DNA from: Bacillota bacterium
Lineage (GTDB): Bacteria; Bacillota; Clostridia; Lachnospirales; Lachnospiraceae
Length of the DNA: 5,638 bases
Direction: 5' to 3'
Assembly: GCA_023411225.1 (NCBI GenBank)
Contig: JAEYPA010000014.1
Location: 1-5,638, forward strand
Shown here: positions 1 through 5,473 of the stretch, piece by piece
Layout of the letters: the number at the start of each line of letters is the position of its first letter
Numbering within the stretch: the stretch's first letter is position 1
Notes under the pieces: generated by a model
Databases searched by the model: none
Seen by the model: only the letters and a program-made list of their open reading frames with translations
What the model was told of the DNA's origin: nothing
Position numbers and translations under genes: made by a program

Positions 1-41
1 ACTTCGTTGCCTTCCATATTGTAAACAGATACGTTTGCCAT
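1..41 (-). CDS. rplD: 50S ribosomal protein L4, N-terminal fragment cut by window edge
   Basis: The first 13 full codons read MANVSVYNMEGNE, a typical clostridial L4 N-terminus; the rest lies beyond the left edge. L4 binds 23S rRNA early in large-subunit assembly and lines the peptide exit tunnel; in gammaproteobacteria it also represses the S10 operon. The ATG at 41-39 is fixed by a strong Shine-Dalgarno, GGAAGGAGG, at 59-51, nine bases upstream. The gene starts 26 bases after the rplC stop, so the two are surely cotranscribed. The rpsJ-rplC-rplD order is the canonical start of the S10 operon. Identity rests on the short N-terminus plus this context. Confidence 0.9.
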   Translation of the reverse strand, partial: MANVSVYNMEGNE

Positions 42-67
42 CTGTGAATTCCTCCTTCCTTAAAGCT

Positions 68-700
68 CTAGTTTGATTTAACTGACTCTTTTAAGATTAC
101 TAAAGATTTTTTAGGTCCTGGAACAGCACCTTTAACTAAGATTACATTGTTCTCTACGTCTACACGAACAACTTCAAGGTTCTGAATAGTAACTTTAACG
201 TTACCCATCTGTCCTGGCATCTTCTTGCCCTTGAATACTCTACCTGGAGTAGTTGCGGAACCGTTGGAACCTGCATGTCTGTGGAACTTAGAACCATGAG
301 CCATAGGTCCTCTGGACTGATTATGTCTCTTGATAGCACCTTGGAAACCTTTACCTTTACTCTTAGCAGTTGCGTCAATCTTGTCGCCAGCTGCAAAGAT
401 GTAAGCTTTGATTTCCTGTCCTACAGTGTACTCTTCAGCGTTTTCAAACTTGAATTCTTTAAGATATCTCTTATTGGCAACACCAGCTTTTGTAAATAAT
501 CCTTTTCTTGGCTTATTCACAAGAATCTCTCTGATGTCTCCGAAACCAACCTGTACTGCACTGTATCCATCATTCTCAACTGTTTTAACCTGAGTTACAA
601 CACTTGGTTTTGCTTCTAATACAGTAACTGGAGTTAACACTCCATCTTCATTGAAGATTTGAGTCATTCCGACTTTAGTAGCTAAAATAGCTTTCTTCAT
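68..700 (-). CDS. rplC: 50S ribosomal protein L3
   Basis: L3 (210 aa, normal bacterial length) binds near the 3' end of 23S rRNA, is one of the first proteins to assemble, and sends a loop towards the peptidyl transferase centre. The N-terminal KKAILATKVGMTQIF (2-16) is the family start. The conserved extended loop is intact: KGKGFQGAIKRH (115-126), the SRGPMAHGS segment (129-137), and GRVFKGKKMPGQMGN (153-167). Gln164 aligns with the glutamine that PrmB methylates in E. coli L3; whether it is modified here is unknown. The ATG at 700-698 follows AGGAGGTG (716-709) with 8-base spacing. It ends with TAG and lies second in the S10 operon, after an unusually long structured spacer. No defect is seen. 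Confidence 0.98.
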   Translation of the reverse strand: MKKAILATKVGMTQIFNEDGVLTPVTVLEAKPSVVTQVKTVENDGYSAVQVGFGDIREILVNKPRKGLFTKAGVANKRYLKEFKFENAEEYTVGQEIKAYIFAAGDKIDATAKSKGKGFQGAIKRHNQSRGPMAHGSKFHRHAGSNGSATTPGRVFKGKKMPGQMGNVKVTIQNLEVVRVDVENNVILVKGAVPGPKKSLVILKESVKSN

Positions 701-731
701 GCTTTTTGCACCTCCTATAAAATCTACAGCG

Positions 732-776
732 GATCACACTTACTCGAAAAACAACTTTTACGGCAGTGGTGCGATC
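732..776 (-). promoter_or_regulatory. Long stem-loop in the rpsJ-rplC spacer
   Basis: On the transcribed strand GATCGCAC (776-769) pairs with GTGTGATC (739-732) over 8 bp with one G-U. After a small internal loop, ACT pairs with AGT. A terminal hairpin follows in which CG-t-AAAA and TTTT-t-CG close a GTTG loop. The element ends about 15 bases before the rplC Shine-Dalgarno and no U-run follows it, so it is not a normal terminator. Two smaller hairpins lie upstream in the same spacer: AAATCC/GGGTTT (854-849 with 845-840) and GGTCT/AGACC (823-819 with 810-806). The pairing is seen in sequence; a role in rplC translation, RNA processing or stability is inference. Confidence 0.5.
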
Positions 777-878
777 ATCCTAGATGGTTCAGATATATGT
801 GCTTTGGTCTCTACACTTAGACCGCCTACCTCTATACATAAACCCTAAGGATTTCTTAACCTGCTTACTACTTAATAC

Positions 879-1190
879 TTATTTCATCTTGATATCGATG
901 TACACACCTGCTGGCATCTCTAATCTAGATAATGCATCAACAGTCTTTTGTGTTGGCATAATGATATCGATTAATCTCTTATGAGTTCTTTGCTCAAATT
1001 GTTCTCTGGAATCTTTGTACTTATGAACAGCTCTTAAGATTGTAACAACTTCCTTCTTAGTAGGTAGTGGCACAGGACCGCTCACCTTAGAACCTGTTTT
1101 CTTAACTGTTTCAATGATTTTTCCAGCTGACTGATCGATTAACTGATGATCATAAGCTTTAAGTGTAATTCTCATTACTTGACTTGCCAT
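879..1190 (-). CDS. rpsJ: 30S ribosomal protein S10 (NusE)
   Basis: S10 (103 aa, full length) is part of the 30S head and, as NusE, joins the NusB-NusG antitermination machinery. Recognisable segments are RITLKAYDHQLIDQSAGKI (7-25), the SGPVPLPTKKEVVTILR block (37-53), and the exposed-loop motif HKYKDSREQFEQRTHKRLIDI (56-76). The C-terminus MPAGVYIDIKMK is typical. The ATG at 1190-1188 follows the strong Shine-Dalgarno AAAAGGAGG (1210-1202). Spacing is a longish 11 bases, including a run of seven U just before the start. It is the first gene of the S10 operon, behind its own promoter and a long structured leader. No str cluster (rpsL-rpsG-fusA-tuf) directly precedes it here. Confidence 0.98.
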   Translation of the reverse strand: MASQVMRITLKAYDHQLIDQSAGKIIETVKKTGSKVSGPVPLPTKKEVVTILRAVHKYKDSREQFEQRTHKRLIDIIMPTQKTVDALSRLEMPAGVYIDIKMK

Positions 1191-1430
1191 AAAAAAAGTC
1201 GCCTCCTTTTCGCACTTAATAGCAGTACGACAAGCGGTGACTGTACACTCTCCCGTGTGTGTCTTAAAAACACTCTTTTAAAATTCACACGTCTCTACAC
1301 ATATCATGTAGTTCTTAAGTTAATTGTACAGTGACTTGTCGCCAGTTTCATAACTTGACATTCGCTCCACGGAAAACCCACTAGCTTGTAGTGGCAACCT
1401 CACGCTTCAACGCTATCAATGTCACAACAT
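1191..1430 (-). promoter_or_regulatory. Long structured 5' leader of the S10 operon
   Basis: If transcription starts near 1430, the rpsJ leader is about 240 nt. Domain 1 is closed by TGACATT/AATGTCA (1424-1418 with 1362-1356) and contains the perfect hairpin CCACTA-CAAGC-TAGTGG (1394-1378). Domain 2 is closed by CGACAAG/CTTGTCG (1341-1335 with 1234-1228). It continues with ACTGTACA/TGTACAGT (1332-1325 with 1247-1240) and CTTAAGAAC/GTTTTTAAG (1319-1311 with 1271-1263, one G-U). The Shine-Dalgarno lies 3' of domain 2. I do not recognise it as a known riboswitch. Ribosomal protein autoregulation or Nus-factor control are plausible but unproven. Confidence 0.6.
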
Positions 1431-1435
1431 TAGTT

Positions 1436-1490
1436 ATTATACAACAATATTTTTTTTAATGCAAGAACTTTTTTTATTAGTTTTTTATTG
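1436..1490 (-). promoter_or_regulatory. S10 operon promoter with A/T-rich upstream (UP-like) tract
   Basis: A perfect -10 TATAAT (1441-1436) lies 17 bases from a weak -35 TTGCAT (1464-1459), predicting a start near 1430. Upstream, about 1465-1490, the transcribed strand carries runs of A (including A7 and A6) like the UP elements that bind the RNA polymerase alpha subunit and boost ribosomal promoters. The weak -35 may be offset by this tract. The rest of the gap, 1491-1610, is very A/T-rich and I see no gene in it. Confidence 0.75.
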
Positions 1491-1610
1491 AAAATATGCA
1501 TGTTTACAGCAGGTTCACAAAATTGGTAACAAACATAGTGTTTGCTATTTTTGTAATTTTTATGTAAATGAGATAAAATTGTTTTATTACACTTATATAT
1601 AGAAGAAACA

Positions 1611-1652
1611 CAGACCCACATCCCAAGATATTGAATCTTTAATGTGGGTCTG
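1611..1652 (-). terminator. Intrinsic terminator of the marR-nitroreductase operon
   Basis: A perfect 11-bp inverted repeat, CAGACCCACAT (1652-1642) and ATGTGGGTCTG (1621-1611), encloses a loop that itself forms AAGAT/ATCTT (1639-1635 with 1629-1625). On the minus strand it is followed by the moderately T-rich tail TGTTTCTTCT. It begins 37 bases after the nitroreductase stop and separates this operon from the S10 promoter. The tail is not a pure T-run, so efficiency is uncertain, but stem and position are strong. Confidence 0.8.
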
Positions 1653-1689
1653 ATGATATTAATAATAGGTAACAGCTACTCTAAAGTAA

Positions 1690-2316
1690 TCACCATCTAT
1701 TAATATGTAATTTATCTGCACTATCAAATTCCACCTGCTTATTCATAGTTGCTCCCTCCACTGGGTATCCTATTGCAAGATAGCAAGGCATAATATAATT
1801 GTCAGGGTGACCAACTGCTTCCTTAATATACTTCACCTCAGCTGGAAATGGTATTCGGAAAGCAGCCGCCAGGCCTTCCGCTGTTGCAGCCAGTAGCATA
1901 TTCTCAATACAACACCAGATGGAGGCAAAGGCATTCAAGTCATTTATACTTTTTGGCTTTAGTAGAGGAGCATCCTGCCTGTAAAATGGCAGCACCAAAC
2001 ACCCACAGTGAAATAGCATCGAGTACTGCTTTGGAACTGCATTCATATACATGGCTCTCTGAACGGAATCCTTTAACTGATTGCTATCTAGAAAGTCTTC
2101 TACCTGATTACTGGTGAATTCCTTTTGTACCTTATTGAGCACCTTTGCTTTCTGTTCCTCCGCAGTGAGTACAACAAATTCCCAGTTGCGCATATGATCG
2201 TTGGTTGGAGCTTTCAGTCCAGCTCCTATAATTCTATGTAACACTTCTTCCGGTATCTCTTTATCCTGTAAATCCCGGATGGTTCTTCGTTCCTTAATAA
2301 CTTCATAGAAATCCAT
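1690..2316 (-). CDS. Nitroreductase-family FMN-dependent oxidoreductase
   Basis: A 208-aa member of the nitroreductase superfamily. These are dimeric cytoplasmic flavoproteins that use NAD(P)H to reduce nitroaromatics, quinones or related electrophiles; the natural substrate cannot be told from sequence. Family marks: the N-terminal ERRTIRDLQDKEIP (9-22), with arginines that normally contact FMN phosphate; APTNDHMRNWEFVVL (36-50); the helix ASIWCCIENMLLAATAEGLAAAF (131-153); and CYLAIGYP (178-185). The ATG at 2316-2314 has a strong AGGAGGT (2328-2322) at 5-base spacing. It starts 18 bases after the marR stop, so it is probably cotranscribed and under that repressor. Length and motifs look intact. 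Confidence 0.9.
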   Translation of the reverse strand: MDFYEVIKERRTIRDLQDKEIPEEVLHRIIGAGLKAPTNDHMRNWEFVVLTAEEQKAKVLNKVQKEFTSNQVEDFLDSNQLKDSVQRAMYMNAVPKQYSMLFHCGCLVLPFYRQDAPLLKPKSINDLNAFASIWCCIENMLLAATAEGLAAAFRIPFPAEVKYIKEAVGHPDNYIMPCYLAIGYPVEGATMNKQVEFDSADKLHINRW

Positions 2317-2334
2317 ATTATACCTCCTAATATA

Positions 2335-2775
2335 TTACTTTGATTCACTTTTCTGTAAATTATCTAAAATACGTTCTAAAAGATGTTCAAAAGTCTGAAT
2401 CTCGTCTTCAGTAAAACCCTTGTAGAAGTCTTGTGTCATTACTTTGGTTACCTCTTCATATTGGGCATTTAAGGATTTCGCTTTTTCTGTCAAAAGAATT
2501 CGTGTCTGTCTTTTGTCTACTTTATCATAGGATCGAATAATAAAACCTTTACTTTCCATTCGCTCCAACATGTTGGTAAGGGTTGTCTTAGCTAGCGCAG
2601 TACGTCGAGACAATTCTACGATAGGCAGATTATCCTCCTGCCACAATATATAAAGAATTCTTCCTTGGGCCCCATTGAATTCTTCAATACCGTATTCCCG
2701 TAACAGCGCATCAAATACTCTATCCTGCACTTGCTTTACTTGTGATACTAAAAGTCCTCCATTTCCTTTTGGCAT
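2335..2775 (-). CDS. MarR-family transcriptional regulator
   Basis: A 146-aa winged-helix repressor of normal MarR length. The helix-turn-helix covers IVELSRRTALAKTTLTNMLERMESKGFI (52-79). The wing follows as RSYDKVDKRQTRILLTEK (81-98), with the D-x-R signature at DKR (87-89). Flanking N- and C-terminal helices (about 10-30 and 101-142) would form the dimer interface. It contains no cysteine, so OhrR-type thiol sensing is excluded; a small phenolic, quinone or nitro ligand is more likely. The ATG at 2775-2773 follows AGGAGGA (2789-2783). It is first in an operon with the nitroreductase, and a perfect palindrome in its promoter suggests autorepression plus control of the enzyme. Confidence 0.93.
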   Translation of the reverse strand: MPKGNGGLLVSQVKQVQDRVFDALLREYGIEEFNGAQGRILYILWQEDNLPIVELSRRTALAKTTLTNMLERMESKGFIIRSYDKVDKRQTRILLTEKAKSLNAQYEEVTKVMTQDFYKGFTEDEIQTFEHLLERILDNLQKSESK

Positions 2776-2792
2776 ATTCTCATCCTCCTAAC

Positions 2793-2823
2793 ATATAGTA
2801 CTATATAGTACTACCTTTGTCAA
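2793..2823 (-). promoter_or_regulatory. marR promoter with embedded palindromic operator
   Basis: A perfect -35 TTGACA (2823-2818) lies 17 bases from the -10 TACTAT (2800-2795). The perfect 18-bp palindrome TAGTACTATATAGTACTA (2796-2813) fills most of the spacer and overlaps the -10. The same bases are also an exact tandem repeat, ATATAGTACT twice (2793-2802, 2803-2812). A MarR dimer bound here would block RNA polymerase. The predicted start is only about 13-15 bases before the ATG, so the leader would be very short, close to the Shine-Dalgarno. An alternative upstream promoter around 2830-2850 is possible. Binding by the adjacent MarR is inference from family behaviour and position. Confidence 0.8.
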
Positions 2824-2873
2824 CCAATTTATACTATAATTTTCCATTCATATCTATGGGATTACTATAACAT

Positions 2874-2908
2874 AAAAAGCCCTCCACCGGTATTATGGCA
2901 AAGAGCTT
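2874..2908 (-). terminator. Intrinsic terminator of the methyltransferase gene
   Basis: On the transcribed strand AAGCTCTTTGCC (2908-2897) pairs with GGTGGAGGGCTT (2888-2877) over 12 bp, several of them G-U, with an 8-base loop. A T5 run ends the element. It begins 15 bases after the methyltransferase stop and isolates that gene from the marR operon. Confidence 0.82.
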
Positions 2909-2923
2909 CCCTATCATATCTCT

Positions 2924-3787
2924 CTATTTACTTTCCCAACGGCCTGAGGCTCCACAAGGAAGTACAAATCCATTATCTGACACAGGAAGACCAATTTCCT
3001 GGGCATCTACATGGCCACCATACTTCTTAGCCACTTCCAGATTTAGCATATAAGCTAATACAGCAGGCTGTAATCCTGTTGTATAGGAGTTAATCAGGTA
3101 AAATAATGGCTCCTCTGACAAGACTTCCACACAAAGTTTTACAAATTCGTGGATAGATTCTTCAATCTTCCAGATCTCACCCTTAGGTCCTCTTCCATAG
3201 GAGGGAGGATCCATAATAATCGCATCATATTTATTGCCACGGCGGATTTCCCTTTGGACAAACTTTACACAATCGTCCACAATCCAGCGGATTGGAGCAT
3301 CTTGAAGCCCTGAGCTGGCGGCATTTTCTTTAGCCCAGGTTACCATACCCTTAGAAGCATCTACGTGTGTTACGCTTGCCCCTGCTTTGGCTGCTGCCAA
3401 AGTGGCGCCACCAGTGTAGGCAAATAGATTTAATACTTTAATAGAGCGGCCGGCTTCTTTAATCTTTTTACTAAACCAGTCCCAGTTAGTGGCTTGTTCT
3501 GGGAAAAGTCCTGTATGTTTAAAGCTAAATGGCTGTAGATTGAAGGTCAGTTCTTTGTAGTTAATCGTCCAGCTTTTGGGAAGGTCAAAAAACTCCCATT
3601 CTCCACCACCCTTAGAACTTCTGTGGTAGTGACCATTTTTCTTCCTCCAGGCCTTATTCTCCTTTGTTGTATTCCAAATCACCTGAGGGTCCGGCCGAAC
3701 CAGAATATAATTCCCCCAGCGTTCCACCTTTTCTCCGGCAGAACAATCTATTACCTCATAATCTTTCCATCCATCTGCAATCCACAT
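2924..3787 (-). CDS. Class I SAM-dependent methyltransferase (RlmI-like catalytic domain)
   Basis: A 287-aa Rossmann-fold methyltransferase resembling the catalytic domain of the RlmI/RlmKL group (COG1092-like). An N-terminal region (about 1-80) rich in aromatic residues precedes the fold. SAM-binding motif I is VLNLFAYTGG (118-127); the acidic end of strand 2 is HVDAS (141-145); DD (171-172) probably contacts the adenine end; motif IV is MDPPSYGRGPKGE (192-204). NSYTTGL (233-239) follows. It lacks the N-terminal PUA domain of full RlmI (about 395 aa) and has no cysteine next to the DPP motif. RNA is the likely substrate class, but the target is not determined. The ATG at 3787-3785 has only a weak AAGAGAG (3800-3794); an in-frame stop upstream and no other plausible start support it. 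It appears monocistronic. Confidence 0.87.
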   Translation of the reverse strand: MWIADGWKDYEVIDCSAGEKVERWGNYILVRPDPQVIWNTTKENKAWRKKNGHYHRSSKGGGEWEFFDLPKSWTINYKELTFNLQPFSFKHTGLFPEQATNWDWFSKKIKEAGRSIKVLNLFAYTGGATLAAAKAGASVTHVDASKGMVTWAKENAASSGLQDAPIRWIVDDCVKFVQREIRRGNKYDAIIMDPPSYGRGPKGEIWKIEESIHEFVKLCVEVLSEEPLFYLINSYTTGLQPAVLAYMLNLEVAKKYGGHVDAQEIGLPVSDNGFVLPCGASGRWESK

Positions 3788-3867
3788 ATCGTTCTCTCTT
3801 TCTATTGGGACCAGGCAATCCGGCTTACCTACCCTGGCATTTTCTCAGACTAATTCTCAATATGTTC

Positions 3868-3895
3868 ATTATAACTAGACTGAAGGTTTTGTCAA
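3868..3895 (-). promoter_or_regulatory. Promoter of the methyltransferase gene
   Basis: Perfect -35 TTGACA (3895-3890) and perfect -10 TATAAT (3873-3868) with a 16-base spacer. The predicted start near 3861 gives a leader of about 73 nt. The leader can form a small hairpin, GGTAA-GCCGGA-TTGCC (3829-3814), before the weak ribosome binding site; I assign it no function. Confidence 0.85.
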
Positions 3896-3917
3896 GGTAA
3901 GAGCATCATGTGGATAG

Positions 3918-3957
3918 AAAAATGGCACCAGCCCCCACTAATGGAAGAACTGGCGCC
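3918..3957 (-). terminator. Intrinsic terminator after the secreted repeat protein
   Basis: GGCGCCAG (3957-3950) pairs with CTGGTGCC (3931-3924), 8 bp with one G-U. The interior can extend with further weak pairs around CCA-TTAG-TGG. A T5 run (3922-3918) follows on the minus strand. It starts 15 bases after the TAA at 3973 and sits just before the methyltransferase promoter. Confidence 0.88.
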
Positions 3958-3972
3958 TCTTATTTAGTTCTT

Positions 3973-4539
3973 TTATTTCAACCATTGGATACTGTAATAT
4001 CCATTTGTTTTACTATCAGATCTCTCCACTTGAATATAATATGTTCCTTTTCTAAGCTTTGAAGAACCTAATGTATACACCCTTCTTGTGGTAGAATATG
4101 AAGCACCATTACAGTAAACTGTACCAACCCACCTCTTTAGCTTCTTATCTGAGTATACGTTGATTCTAATTGTCCCGGTACATGCTTTTCCCGTAAACTT
4201 TAAACTAACCTTTTGCGACTTACTTACTACTATCTTGTAATAATCTTTTGTAGAACTTCCAGGAAGAATCAAACCTTTCGCTGTCTTCCCTTTCTTAATT
4301 GAAACTGCTTTACTAACCTTACTTCCACTCTTTTCAGAAACAGTTGTAAATGAGGTTTTCAAAGCAAACCTACTACCACTGCTTGAATTTACTTTAAAAT
4401 AATAGGTCGTATTCTTGTTTACTGCAAATACAACACTTTTTGAACCTGAATAGCTACTAACAAATACTTCCTTAGACAACGCCTGCTTCTTATAATTACA
4501 CAGGGTTACATATGCTGAATATTTGCCACCATAACTCAA
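3973..4539 (-). CDS. C-terminal part of the split secreted repeat protein
   Basis: 188 codons if read from TTG at 4539-4537, which overlaps the upstream TGA as TTGA. It holds the rest of repeat 3 and all of repeat 4, ending in YYSIQWLK then TAA. It has no signal peptide, so alone it would stay in the cytoplasm, which argues against an independent gene. A weak AGGG nine bases before the TTG would allow some coupled reinitiation. In this frame the reading stays open upstream of the TTG to near 4590, encoding QNIYAKFKPSKSGYIT, the natural continuation of repeat 3. Confidence 0.65.
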   Translation of the reverse strand: MSYGGKYSAYVTLCNYKKQALSKEVFVSSYSGSKSVVFAVNKNTTYYFKVNSSSGSRFALKTSFTTVSEKSGSKVSKAVSIKKGKTAKGLILPGSSTKDYYKIVVSKSQKVSLKFTGKACTGTIRINVYSDKKLKRWVGTVYCNGASYSTTRRVYTLGSSKLRKGTYYIQVERSDSKTNGYYSIQWLK

Positions 4540-5399
4540 GGTGATATACCCTGATTTGCTTGGTTTAAACTTAGCATAAATATTCTGTTTTTATCTGCTG
4601 GAGTTAGCGTATAAGACTTGCTAGCCTTCCAGGTTGGTTCTTGGGAAAAAGCATAAGCTACGCAATAGATATCAGTATAGTTCTTTGTTTTTATGTAATA
4701 AGTTCCTTTACTTACTGCAAATGTAGCCATACAACCATTCTCACTGTTCAATGAGTTATATGACTCACTTAAGAGTCTCTTACTACTGTTATAAAGACTT
4801 ACATAGGTACTTTTTGTTCCTCTAACAGTTATATATCCAGCTTGTGGTGTATAGATCTTTAGGTAGGTTCCACTATCTTTCTTAGATATATAAGTAGCTG
4901 TATTATTAGGGAGATTACGGTCTGCATTGCTAACAAATCTCAAAGAAAATGTACCATAATTAGTGAGTTGTGGTTCATCACCATAAAATGACGATGATAC
5001 ACGCAAGTAATAAGTTCCAGCTGCTAAATAAACACCATCATCATCTGTTAAACGATCCTCATAAAGCCAACACCAAAGACTATCTGATGGCTTTTTAGTA
5101 CATGCCTGATCTGTATACAAATTAAAACTAACATCCTTTTTTGTGGATGCTGCATTAAGAGTCCCCACTACCTCCAAATACCCAGATGAGGTTATCGTTA
5201 CCGGAATCACTACTCCATAATTATTCTTCTCCAAAGTGTCACTTTGAGTAAAGGAATAGTTGTAGACAGTTTTCGTAATTGTAGGTGTAATACTCTTTAC
5301 TTCAGTTGTCCCCCTCTTAACGCTGGCAGCCATTACAGTCAACCCCATAAGGCAAATAAGCATTATTGTTGTCATTAGTATAAGTAATCTCTTTTTCAT
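4536..5399 (-). CDS. N-terminal part of the split secreted repeat protein
   Basis: As it stands this frame encodes 287 aa. A clear signal peptide begins MKKRLLILMTTIMLICLMG and ends near VMA-A or VMAA-S (residues 22-26), a type I signal peptidase site with no lipobox. Residues 27-270 carry repeats 1 and 2 and the start of repeat 3. Residues 271-287 (NRIFMLSLNQANQGISP) look like out-of-frame translation after the A5 run, ending in TGA. The ATG at 5399-5397 has the Shine-Dalgarno GGGAGGG (5413-5407), seven bases upstream. If translated this far it would be a truncated exported protein with two full repeats. Confidence 0.75.
   Translation of the reverse strand: MKKRLLILMTTIMLICLMGLTVMAASVKRGTTEVKSITPTITKTVYNYSFTQSDTLEKNNYGVVIPVTITSSGYLEVVGTLNAASTKKDVSFNLYTDQACTKKPSDSLWCWLYEDRLTDDDGVYLAAGTYYLRVSSSFYGDEPQLTNYGTFSLRFVSNADRNLPNNTATYISKKDSGTYLKIYTPQAGYITVRGTKSTYVSLYNSSKRLLSESYNSLNSENGCMATFAVSKGTYYIKTKNYTDIYCVAYAFSQEPTWKASKSYTLTPADKNRIFMLSLNQANQGISP
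4588..4592 (-). other. Frameshift site: A5 run in the coding strand
   Basis: The coding strand reads GAT-AAA-AAC-AGA here. With one more A it would read GAT-AAA-AAA-CAG and join both ORFs. Equally, a -1 slip after AAA-AAC leads straight into CAG-AAT-ATT. The heptamer T-AAA-AAC differs from the efficient A-AAA-AAC only at its first base, so programmed slippage would be weaker than canonical. Confidence 0.75.
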
Positions 5400-5445
5400 T
5401 TCATGGCCCTCCCGTAAATATATAATATTTTCCTTCTCAATACTT

Positions 5446-5473
5446 ATTATGCCATATATTGGTATAATATCAA
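5446..5473 (-). promoter_or_regulatory. Promoter of the secreted repeat protein
   Basis: -35 TTGATA (5473-5468, five of six) and -10 CATAAT (5451-5446, five of six) with a 16-base spacer. The predicted start near 5439 gives a leader of about 40 nt. Directly repeated TGGTGAG copies lie upstream at 5502-5508 and 5513-5519. Confidence 0.65.

Larger units (their letters stand above)
3973..5399 (-). pseudogene. Secreted four-repeat beta-rich protein, split by a frameshift
   Basis: Two overlapping ORFs read as one protein once a single A is restored in the A5 run at 4592-4588, giving 475 aa. It has a signal peptide and four beta-rich repeats at about 42-158, 159-255, 256-370 and 371-475. Each repeat ends in a motif of the form GTYYLRV (128-134), GTYYIKT (232-238), TTYYFKV (331-337) and GTYYIQV (452-458). 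The break falls inside repeat 3: GYIT plus the downstream LSYGG...AYVTL matches GYITVRG...TYVSLYN of repeat 2. The pattern recalls pre-peptidase C-terminal (PPC)-like beta-sandwich modules of extracellular clostridial proteins. There is no catalytic domain or LPxTG anchor, so adhesion or substrate binding outside the cell is only a guess. It could also be intact in vivo through frameshifting or a base-call error. Confidence 0.8.

Noticed and set aside
790..840. Possible 16-codon minus-strand ORF in the rpsJ-rplC spacer starting at an ATG near 839
   Set aside because: No convincing Shine-Dalgarno and no recognisable leader-peptide pattern such as runs of one amino acid.
784..984. Plus-strand 66-aa ORF across the rpsJ-rplC spacer
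   Set aside because: It runs antisense into rpsJ, has no Shine-Dalgarno, and its hydrophobic look is a by-product of antisense composition.
1191..1430. rpsJ leader as a known riboswitch or T-box
   Set aside because: No T-box sequence or recognisable riboswitch core was seen, and no convincing terminator stem precedes the U-run.
1530..1544. CAAACA-TAG-TGTTTG inverted repeat followed by a T-rich stretch on the plus strand
   Set aside because: It resembles a terminator only for plus-strand transcription, where no gene exists, and the region is so A/T-rich that this could be chance.
1430..1621. Minus-strand 63-aa ORF between the nitroreductase terminator and the S10 promoter
   Set aside because: It begins inside the terminator hairpin, overlaps the promoter, has very A/T-biased composition and lacks a ribosome binding site.
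1848..2117. Plus-strand 89-aa ORF
   Set aside because: It lies wholly inside the well-supported nitroreductase gene on the other strand and has no recognisable motif.
3623..3900. Two overlapping plus-strand ORFs of 76-78 aa
   Set aside because: They are antisense to the methyltransferase and its promoter, overlap each other and lack ribosome binding sites.
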